A stretch of 64,000 nucleotides of DNA from Glycomyces niveus. Its GTDB lineage: Bacteria > Actinomycetota > Actinomycetes > Mycobacteriales > Micromonosporaceae. The stretch is from the NCBI RefSeq assembly GCF_017592475.1, contig NZ_JAGFNP010000004.1, positions 62,001-126,000 on the forward strand. The letters are read 5' to 3'. Below the pieces are notes generated by a model, which had not been told where the DNA came from, ran no database searches, and worked only from the letters and a program-made list of their open reading frames with translations. Numbering within the stretch: position 1 is the stretch's first letter; each line of letters starts with the position of its first letter. The position numbers were made by a program, and so were the translations under genes. Positions 58,203 to 64,000 of this stretch are shown here, one piece after another.

Positions 58203-59780
58203 ATGTCCACTCCCCGGAACAGGATCACCGCTGCGCTGGCAGCAGCGGTGCTCACCACCCTCACACTGTCCACAATGGCCTCATCGGCCCAGGCCGCGGA
58301 ACGGCCCGACCCCGTTCCGCTGCCCGACCACCTCGAAGCCGTGCGCGCCGCCGAAGCCACCGCGCTCTACGGCAGCCCCGGCATCCGCCCCCTCGAGCAG
58401 CGCTCGACCTCGCTGGTCTCCATGGGCGACAGCGAGATCTCCGGCGAAGGCGTCGGCAACTACGAGCCCGGCACGCACGAGGACGGCAACTGGTGCGACC
58501 GCTCGCTCGACCAGGCGCTCTTCCGCACCGGCATCGAGAGCGACCTCCAGTACAACGTCGCGTGCTCCGGCGCCGCCTCGCCGCACCTGGTACAGAGCAC
58601 CGGCCAGCAGCAGTGGAACGAGCTCAACCAGGGCGACCAGCTCGCCATCAAGGCCCGCAACACCAACGTGAAGCTCGTGTGGATCGTGGTGGGCGCCAAC
58701 GACGAAGGCGGCATCGAGTTCGGCCCCGTCGCCACCGAGTGCGCCACCAACCGCATCCTCTTCCTCGGCCCGTGCTGGCCGAACCACACCGACGACTGGG
58801 AGGCCCGCGTCGAGGTCAGCCGGGACGGCGTCGAGAACGCCATCGACGGCGTGCGGCGCACCATGACCGAGGCCGGGTACCTCGCCGCCGACTACGACCT
58901 CGTCGTCATGTCCTACCCCAGCCCCGGCGGCCCCGACGTCGAGGACAACCCCGACTTCCCCGGCTGGTACGCCGGCGGCTGCCTCCTCTACCTCGCCGAC
59001 GCGGCCTTCGCCCGCAACAAGGCCGTGCCCCTGTTCGAAGCCGGCATCCGCGAAGCGGCCCTGGGCAAGGGCGTCCGCTACCTCGACGCGCAGCGACTCT
59101 TCGACGGCCACGGCGTGTGCGAGCAGCAGCCGTGGGCGCGCGGCGTCTACGTCGAAGTGGGCGAACTGCCCTCCGAGCACGCCTTCCGACAGTCCCTGCA
59201 CCCCAACTACCTCGGGCACGGCGCCTTCGCGCAGTGCATCACCGAGTTCTACGAACACCCCGACTGGGCGACCTCCACCTGCGTCGACCCCGCCAGCACC
59301 GGCGGCGCGGTCCTCTACGAAGGGCTCCTCGAGTTCCAGGACCTCAAGCACCCGACGACGGGCCTGTGCGCCGACGCGGAGGGCTACGACTCCCGCAACG
59401 ACACCGACCTCATCGCCTGGAACTGCAACGGCGCCCGCAACCAGGGCTTCTGGCTCGACCCCGAGCGCGGCTCGCTGCACGTCGAACTCAGCCACGACCG
59501 CTGCGTCGACGTCGAAGGCGGCCGCGTGCAGGCCGGGTCCGCGCTGATCCTGTGGGACTGCCACGGCGGCCTCAACCAGCGGTTCACCGTGGACGGCACC
59601 GGCATCCACCCCGCCGGGCACTCGAACCTCTGCCTGGGCTTCGACGGGACCGGCACCGGCGCTCCGCTGGTGCTCGCCCAGTGCGGCCCCCCCGGCGGCG
59701 CGCTCGGCCTCGCCGACCGCGACTACGCCGACCCGGCCGGCTACGGCCACGACGACTGGATCGGAGCGAGCGTCTACTAG
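58203..59780 (+). CDS. Secreted SGNH/GDSL hydrolase with C-terminal ricin-type lectin domain
   Basis: A protein of 525 residues with AGGAGA upstream. Sec signal 1-32 (ending AQAAE). The SGNH hydrolase runs to about 360: S77 in SMGDSEISGEG, N in VGANDEGG and H333 in LHPNYLGHGAF, close to actinobacterial phospholipase/lipase-like SGNH proteins. Residues ~375-510 form a ricin-B beta-trefoil with repeated Q/N-x-x-F/W units (NQGFWLD, NQRFTVDG) and paired cysteines. It likely cleaves ester bonds on a glycan- or lipid-containing surface. Monocistronic with promoter and terminator. Confidence 0.85.
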   Translation: MSTPRNRITAALAAAVLTTLTLSTMASSAQAAERPDPVPLPDHLEAVRAAEATALYGSPGIRPLEQRSTSLVSMGDSEISGEGVGNYEPGTHEDGNWCDRSLDQALFRTGIESDLQYNVACSGAASPHLVQSTGQQQWNELNQGDQLAIKARNTNVKLVWIVVGANDEGGIEFGPVATECATNRILFLGPCWPNHTDDWEARVEVSRDGVENAIDGVRRTMTEAGYLAADYDLVVMSYPSPGGPDVEDNPDFPGWYAGGCLLYLADAAFARNKAVPLFEAGIREAALGKGVRYLDAQRLFDGHGVCEQQPWARGVYVEVGELPSEHAFRQSLHPNYLGHGAFAQCITEFYEHPDWATSTCVDPASTGGAVLYEGLLEFQDLKHPTTGLCADAEGYDSRNDTDLIAWNCNGARNQGFWLDPERGSLHVELSHDRCVDVEGGRVQAGSALILWDCHGGLNQRFTVDGTGIHPAGHSNLCLGFDGTGTGAPLVLAQCGPPGGALGLADRDYADPAGYGHDDWIGASVY

Positions 59781-59789
59781 CGGACCCTG

Positions 59790-59817
59790 ACCGGGCCGGG
59801 CGCGTCCCCGGCCCGGT
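59790..59817 (+). terminator. Terminator after SGNH-ricin gene
   Basis: Perfect 11-bp stem (accgggccggg / cccggcccggt) with a 6-base loop, ten bases after the stop. Confidence 0.75.
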
Positions 59818-59912
59818 TCCGCTTGCGCCGCAGCGCAACACCCCGAACGCCGACGGTCAATCCGCGAGGCGCGTAGGCTTCCTCTTTGGGACGCATCGGA
59901 AGGGGCGGGCGG

Positions 59913-61337
59913 ATGACAGCCGAAGTACGCGAGGTCGACCTGGTCGTGATCGGGGCCGGAGCGGTGGGCGAGAACGTCGCCGACCGGGCCGTCCAAGGCG
60001 GGCTCGAGACCGTGATCGTCGAAGGCGAGCTCGTCGGCGGCGAATGCTCGTACTGGGCGTGCATGCCGTCCAAGGCGCTCCTGCGCCCGGTCCAGGTCCT
60101 CAGCGCCGCACAGGCGCTCCCCGGCGTGAGCGTCGGCGGGGGGCTCGACGTGCCCGCGGTGCTGCGCAGGCGGGACGCGATCACCCACGACTGGAACGAC
60201 CAGAGCCAGGTCGACTGGCTCGACAGCGCCGGGATCGGCCTCGTGCGCGGGCACGGGCGGCTGAGCGGCGAACGCGAAGTCACCGTGACCGCCGCAGGCG
60301 GGGGCACTGTGGTCCTGCGCGCCCGGCACGCGGTCGCACTGGTCACCGGATCGACCCCGGTCATCCCGGACATTCCCGGTCTGCGCGAGGCGAAACCGTG
60401 GACCAGCCGCGAGGCGACCAGCGCGAAGTCGGTGCCGAAGTCCCTCGCGATCCTCGGCGGCGGCGTGATCGCCGTGGAGATGGCGACCGCGTTCCGGGCG
60501 CTCGGCGCCGCGGTCACCGTCATCGCCAAGGAGGGCCTCCTCGGCACGGTCGAACCGTTCGCGGCCGAGCGCGTCACCGCGGCGCTGCATGCACAAGGCG
60601 TCGAGATCCTCACGCACGCAACGACGACGCGCGTCGAACGCACCGACGGCGACGTCCTGCTCGAGACCGACAAAGGCACCATCGCCGCCGCCGAGCTCCT
60701 CGTGGCCACCGGCCGCCGCCCCAACACCGCCGACCTCGGCCTCGAGTCGATCGGCCTCGACCCGGCCGAGCGGCTCGCCACCGACGACACGCTGCTCGTC
60801 GACGGCTTCGACTGGCTGTACGCGGTGGGCGACGTGAACGGGCGGGCGCTGCTGACACACCAGGGCAAGTACCAGGCGCGCGCGGCGGGCGACGTGATCG
60901 CCGCCCGCGCGAAGGGCCGGCCGGTCGACGACGCGCCGTGGGGCGCGCACGTCGCCACCGCCGACCACGGCGCGGTCCCGCAGGTCGTCTTCACCGACCC
61001 GGAGGTGGCGAGCGTCGGCCCGACCGCCGACCAGGCGCGCGCGCAAGGGAAGCGGATCCGCGTCGTCGACTACGACCTCGGCTGGGTCGCCGGATCGAGC
61101 ATCGCCCGCGACGACTACCAGGGGGCGGCCCGGATGATCGTGGACGAGGACCGCGGCGTCATGATCGGGGCGACCTTCGTCGGCCCCGAGGTGGCCGAGC
61201 TCGTGCAGACCGCGACCACGGCCATCGTCGGCGAAGTGCCGCTCGACCGGCTCTGGCACGCCGTCCCGGCCTACCCCACGGTCAGTGAGATCTGGCTGCG
61301 GCTGCTCGAGGGGTACGGACGGCCGGCCTCGGCCTGA
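59913..61337 (+). CDS. Pyridine nucleotide-disulfide oxidoreductase (class I)
   Basis: A protein of 474 residues starting MTAEVREVDL, with GGAAGGGG-type RBS. FAD motif DLVVIGAGAVGENVA, redox-active disulfide C45/C50 in GGECSYWACMPSKALLRP, NAD(P) motif AILGGGVIAVEMA, and the C-terminal His region HAVPAYPTVSE with the His-Glu pair. The layout is that of dihydrolipoamide dehydrogenase/mercuric reductase relatives, but no heavy-metal domain is present. Substrate uncertain: a low-molecular-weight disulfide or flavoprotein reductase. Its 3' end overlaps the convergent EamA gene by 56 bases. Confidence 0.88.
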   Translation: MTAEVREVDLVVIGAGAVGENVADRAVQGGLETVIVEGELVGGECSYWACMPSKALLRPVQVLSAAQALPGVSVGGGLDVPAVLRRRDAITHDWNDQSQVDWLDSAGIGLVRGHGRLSGEREVTVTAAGGGTVVLRARHAVALVTGSTPVIPDIPGLREAKPWTSREATSAKSVPKSLAILGGGVIAVEMATAFRALGAAVTVIAKEGLLGTVEPFAAERVTAALHAQGVEILTHATTTRVERTDGDVLLETDKGTIAAAELLVATGRRPNTADLGLESIGLDPAERLATDDTLLVDGFDWLYAVGDVNGRALLTHQGKYQARAAGDVIAARAKGRPVDDAPWGAHVATADHGAVPQVVFTDPEVASVGPTADQARAQGKRIRVVDYDLGWVAGSSIARDDYQGAARMIVDEDRGVMIGATFVGPEVAELVQTATTAIVGEVPLDRLWHAVPAYPTVSEIWLRLLEGYGRPASA

Positions 61338-62250
61338 CGCCCCCGAGGCGGGCCCGTACGGCGAGGCCCGCGCAGGCGATCACCGCCAGCCCGCCGCCCA
61401 CCGTGGTCCAGGTGAGCGGTTCGCCAAGCAGGAGCGCGGCCCATGCGATCGTCATGACCGGCTGGGTCAGCTGCACTTGGCTGACCTGCGCCATCGGTCC
61501 GATCGCGAGCCCGCGGTACCAGGCGAAGAACCCGAGGTACATGCTCACGGCCGCAAGGTAGGCGAACGCGAGCCACTGCACCGGCGTCGCGGTCGGCGGC
61601 TCCTGCGCGACCGAGACGGCGGTCAGCGCGAGCATGGCCGGGGCGGCGAGCACGAGCGCCCACGACACCGTCTGCCAGGACCCGAGCTCGCGCGCCAGCA
61701 GGCCGCCCTCGGCGTACCCGACGGCGGCGGCCAGCACCGCGCCGAAGAACAGCAGGTCCGCACCGCCGAGCGACCCGATCCCGCCGCCCCGCAGGGCCGC
61801 GAAGCACACCGCGGCGGCCGCGCCGAGCCCGGCGAACGCCCAGAACGAGGCCGCCGGGCGCTCCTTCACCCGCAGCACCGCCATGATCGCCGTCGCCGCC
61901 GGGAGCAGCGCGACCACGACCGCGCCGTGCCCGGCCGAGGAGGTGGTGAGCGCGTACGAGGTGAGGAACGGGAACCCGACCACGACGCCGCCCGCGACGA
62001 GCGCGAGCCGACCCCATTGGGCCGCATCGGGAAGGCACTGGCGGGTGGCGACCAGCGCGAGCCCCGCGAGCGCGGCGGCGATGACGGCGCGGCCGGAGCC
62101 GATGAACAGGGGCGAGAGCCCTTCGACCGCGATGCGGGTGAACGGGAGGGTGAACGAGAAGGCCAGGACGCCGAGGAAGCCCCACCACAGGCCCGATCGC
62201 TGCGATAGCGCCGGGGATGAAGTGACGATAGTGCTACTCTCTATCTTCAT
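61282..62250 (-). CDS. EamA/DMT family transporter
   Basis: A protein of 322 residues starting MKIESSTIVTSS. Two EamA repeats give about ten hydrophobic helices (WWGFLGVLAFSFTLPFTRIAVEG, AVVVALLPAATAIMAVL, LAFAYLAAVSMYLGFFAWY, TIAWAALLLGEPLTW). Members export amino acids, pyridoxal-like compounds or nucleosides. The divergent MocR regulator starts on the other strand at an overlapping position, and MocR proteins usually control the neighbouring gene, so a vitamin B6 or amino-acid related substrate is plausible. The 3' end overlaps the disulfide oxidoreductase by 56 bases. Confidence 0.9.
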   Translation of the reverse strand: MKIESSTIVTSSPALSQRSGLWWGFLGVLAFSFTLPFTRIAVEGLSPLFIGSGRAVIAAALAGLALVATRQCLPDAAQWGRLALVAGGVVVGFPFLTSYALTTSSAGHGAVVVALLPAATAIMAVLRVKERPAASFWAFAGLGAAAAVCFAALRGGGIGSLGGADLLFFGAVLAAAVGYAEGGLLARELGSWQTVSWALVLAAPAMLALTAVSVAQEPPTATPVQWLAFAYLAAVSMYLGFFAWYRGLAIGPMAQVSQVQLTQPVMTIAWAALLLGEPLTWTTVGGGLAVIACAGLAVRARLGGVRPRPAVRTPRAAAARSH

Positions 62251-62266
62251 GTCGAATAGTAGCACT
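62230..62266. promoter_or_regulatory. Overlapping divergent leaderless promoters with inverted repeat
   Basis: AGTGCTACT (62230-62238) and AGTAGCACT (62258-62266) are perfect inverted arms flanking the two start codons, which share CATG at 62248-62251. TACTCT (62235-62240) can be the -10 for the plus gene and TACTAT (minus, 62261-62256) for the minus gene. Each -10 overlaps an operator arm. Confidence 0.6.
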
Positions 62267-63652
62267 CAGCGGATCGTGGACGGCCTGCGCGCGTGGATCG
62301 CGGCCGCCCCGCCGGGCGCGAAGCTCCCGACGAACCGTGAGCTCATGGCCGAGCACGGGGCGAGCCCGGTCACCGTCCAGAAGGCCATGCACGCGCTCAA
62401 TGCCTTGGGGCTCATCGAGACCCGGCCCGGGGTGGGGACGTTCACGCGCGCGGCGCGGGCGCCGCGGGCGGTGGACTTCGGCTGGCAGACCGCCGCGCTC
62501 GGCTCGCCGCATTCGCGGTTCCCGAAGGTGTCCTCGACCCAGCGCTCGGCCGCGCCGGACGCCATCAGCCTGCACTCGGGGTACCCGGACCGGGAGCTGC
62601 TGCCGGAGCGGATGGTGCGGACCGCGCTCGCGCGGGCGGCGAAGTCCGAAGCGGCGCTGACGCGTTCGCCGGTGCGCGGCCTGCCCGAACTGCAGGCGTG
62701 GTTCGCGGCCGAGCTGGGCGGGGCCGCGGGAGTATCACCGCCGACGGCCCGTGACGTGATGATCGTGTCGGGCAGCCAGAGCGGCCTCGGCTCGGTCTTC
62801 CGCGCCGTCGTCGGCTCCGGCAGGCCGCTCCTGATCGAGTCGCCGACGTACTGGGGCGCGATCCTCGGCGCGGAGCAGGCCGGGCTCGCGCTGGTGCCGA
62901 TCCCCAGCGGCCCTGAGGGTCCGGACCCGGAGGAGGTGGACCGGGCGTTCCGGCGGACGGGGGCGCGGGCGTTCTACGCGCAGCCGACGTTCGCGAACCC
63001 GACGGGCGTGCAGTGGTCGCCGAGCCGCGGGCGGGAGCTGCTGGAGGTGGTGCGCGCGCACAGGGCGTTCCTCATCGAGGACGACTGGGCGCACGACCTG
63101 GCGATCGACGCCGACCCCGCTCCCCTTGCGGCGCAGGACGACGGCGGGCACGTGGTGTACCTGCGCTCGCTGACGAAGAGCGTGTCCCCCGCGCTGCGCG
63201 TGGGGGCGGTGGTGGCGCGCGGGCCGGTGCGCGACCGGATCGCGGCCGACCAGGGGGCCGAGGCGATGTACGTCAGCGGGGTCTTGCAGGCGGCGGCCCT
63301 CGACGTGGTGACGCAGCCGGGCTGGCGGCACCACTTGCGCGCCTTCCGGAACCAGGTGCGGATTCGCCGCGACCTCCTGGTGGACGCGCTCCGCGAGCAC
63401 ACGCCGGACGCGCAGCTCGAGCGCGTCCCGGCGGGCGGCCTGAACCTGTGGCTGCGCCTGCCCGACGGCACCGACGCCGAGCGGCTGGTGCGCGACTGCG
63501 AGTCCCGGGGCCTCCTGATCGCCCCCGGCGCCGAATGGTTCCCGGCCGAACCGCCCGGCCCCTACGCCCGCGTCAATTTCGCCGGCCCGGCCCCGGACCG
63601 CTTCCCCGAAGCGGCCCGCCTCCTCCAGGCGGCCTTGGAAGAGCAGCGCTGA
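62249..63652 (+). CDS. MocR-type GntR regulator with aminotransferase domain
   Basis: A protein of 467 residues. The GntR winged helix is at 1-70 (IVDGLRAWIAAAPPGAKLPTNRELMAEHGASPVTVQKAM). A linker leads to a fold-type I PLP aminotransferase-like domain with the Schiff-base Lys at K310 in LRSLTKSVSPALRVG and an Asp in LIEDDWAHDL. MocR proteins sense PLP or an amino compound and regulate a divergent gene, here the EamA transporter. The plus- and minus-strand starts overlap by two bases, so no leader exists on either mRNA. Confidence 0.92.
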   Translation: MSNSSTQRIVDGLRAWIAAAPPGAKLPTNRELMAEHGASPVTVQKAMHALNALGLIETRPGVGTFTRAARAPRAVDFGWQTAALGSPHSRFPKVSSTQRSAAPDAISLHSGYPDRELLPERMVRTALARAAKSEAALTRSPVRGLPELQAWFAAELGGAAGVSPPTARDVMIVSGSQSGLGSVFRAVVGSGRPLLIESPTYWGAILGAEQAGLALVPIPSGPEGPDPEEVDRAFRRTGARAFYAQPTFANPTGVQWSPSRGRELLEVVRAHRAFLIEDDWAHDLAIDADPAPLAAQDDGGHVVYLRSLTKSVSPALRVGAVVARGPVRDRIAADQGAEAMYVSGVLQAAALDVVTQPGWRHHLRAFRNQVRIRRDLLVDALREHTPDAQLERVPAGGLNLWLRLPDGTDAERLVRDCESRGLLIAPGAEWFPAEPPGPYARVNFAGPAPDRFPEAARLLQAALEEQR

Positions 63653-63676
63653 AACGCGTTTGGCATCGCGAGCTCT

Positions 63677-63703
63677 CCTAGGTATCTTAGGTTGAAACCT
63701 AGG
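63677..63703 (+). promoter_or_regulatory. TetR-gene operator
   Basis: Outer arms CCTAGGT (63677-63683) / ACCTAGG (63697-63703) and an inner palindrome TAGGTT-GA-AACCTA (63688-63701) lie just upstream of the RBS, which suggests autorepression. Confidence 0.55.
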
Positions 63704-63717
63704 AAGGTTAGGAAGCC

Positions 63718-64000
63718 ATGCCTCGTGTTGGACTGACCCGTGACGCGTTGATCGCCGCCGCCGCGGACGCCGCCGACGAGATCGGGTTCGAGCACTTGAC
63801 GCTCGCGTTGCTGGCCAAGCGGTTCGGCGTGCGCGACGCGAGCCTGTACGCCCACGTGCGCGGGCTCTCGGACCTCATGGAGGGCGTGGCGCTGCTCGCG
63901 CACGACGAGTGGGCCGACGTGCTGGGCCGGGCCGTGGCCGGGCGCTCCGGGCACGCGGCCCTCACCGCGTTCGCCGATGCGTACCGCGCCTTCGCGACCG
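63718..64000 (+). CDS. TetR-family transcriptional regulator (truncated by window end)
   Basis: 94 codons are visible. After MPRVGLTRDALIAAAADAADEIG comes LTLALLAKRFGVRDASLYAHVRGLSDLMEG, a TetR_N helix-turn-helix of the WHG-domain type. The stop lies beyond the window. AGGAAG precedes the ATG. The palindromes upstream at 63677-63703 are the likely autoregulatory operator. Target genes are not in view. Confidence 0.85.
   Translation, partial: MPRVGLTRDALIAAAADAADEIGFEHLTLALLAKRFGVRDASLYAHVRGLSDLMEGVALLAHDEWADVLGRAVAGRSGHAALTAFADAYRAFAT

Noticed and set aside
57080..61288. 1402-codon open frame on the plus strand
   Set aside because: Runs across three real genes in another frame, with Arg-rich repetitive translation. 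High GC removes stop codons in this frame.
1..64000. Mobile elements, phage genes, tRNA or rRNA
   Set aside because: I saw no transposase, integrase or long terminal repeats and no cloverleaf-like or rRNA-like segment by reading; a covariance search would be needed to exclude a tRNA formally.

Overview
The window is chromosomal DNA of a high-GC, filamentous-type actinobacterium. It has roughly 70% G+C by eye, GTG and TTG starts, many start/stop overlaps, Tat-exported hydrolases, CBM2 modules, a Streptomyces-like glycerol locus with an IclR/GylR-type regulator, SnoaL-tailed ECF sigma factors, and promoters that give leaderless mRNAs. A Glycomycetaceae-like organism is my best guess, but it rests on general resemblance only. 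I see no rRNA, tRNA, CRISPR, insertion sequence, phage gene or attachment site.

Layout. (a) 1-1884: the end of an operon for a three-part FAD/[2Fe-2S] amino-acid dehydrogenase of the D-hydroxyproline dehydrogenase type. (b) 2050-4164: GH42 beta-galactosidase behind its own promoter and operator. (c) 4445-8406: SnoaL-type ECF sigma, GNAT, RDD membrane protein, and a divergent MFS exporter/ArsR pair. (d) 8543-13584: gylR, glpF, glpK, glpD. (e) 13805-16093: secreted CBM2-metzincin, divergent from an SMP-30 lactonase. (f) 16289-32013: peptide ABC transporter, DppA, M20, S9 and LD-carboxypeptidase, then Tat-exported NagZ, NamZ and AmiE-like amidase, all on one strand. (g) 32017-36758: SDR, GH30 endo-beta-1,6-galactanase-like enzyme, Excalibur protein, and a CBM2-SGNH esterase behind a CebR/CelR-like box. 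(h) 36904-38626: ECF41 sigma convergent with its NAD-binding partner. (i) 38720-49836: one tightly overlapping operon of substrate-binding protein, two permeases, two ATPases, prolyl iminopeptidase, Xaa-Pro aminopeptidase, GH127 beta-L-arabinofuranosidase and GntR. (j) 50130-58100: GH36 alpha-galactosidase, LacI, GH78 rhamnosidase, ThuA, Gfo/Idh/MocA. (k) 58203-64000: SGNH-ricin lectin protein, disulfide oxidoreductase, a divergent EamA/MocR pair whose start codons overlap, and a truncated TetR.

How the genes fit together. Two modules stand out. Region (f) groups the enzymes needed to strip, import and digest peptidoglycan fragments: exo-muramidase, exo-glucosaminidase and amidase outside, peptide ABC import, D-aminopeptidase, LD-carboxypeptidase and dipeptidases. 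Region (i) couples a peptide importer to two proline-specific peptidases and to the glycosidase family that removes beta-L-arabinofuranose from hydroxyproline. With the hydroxyproline-dehydrogenase-type operon in (a), and the galactanase, galactosidases and rhamnosidase elsewhere, this suggests growth on plant hydroxyproline-rich glycoproteins (extensins, arabinogalactan-proteins). That reading is an inference from gene content. Regulation is unusually readable: many loci carry a clear promoter, palindrome or leaderless start, listed individually.
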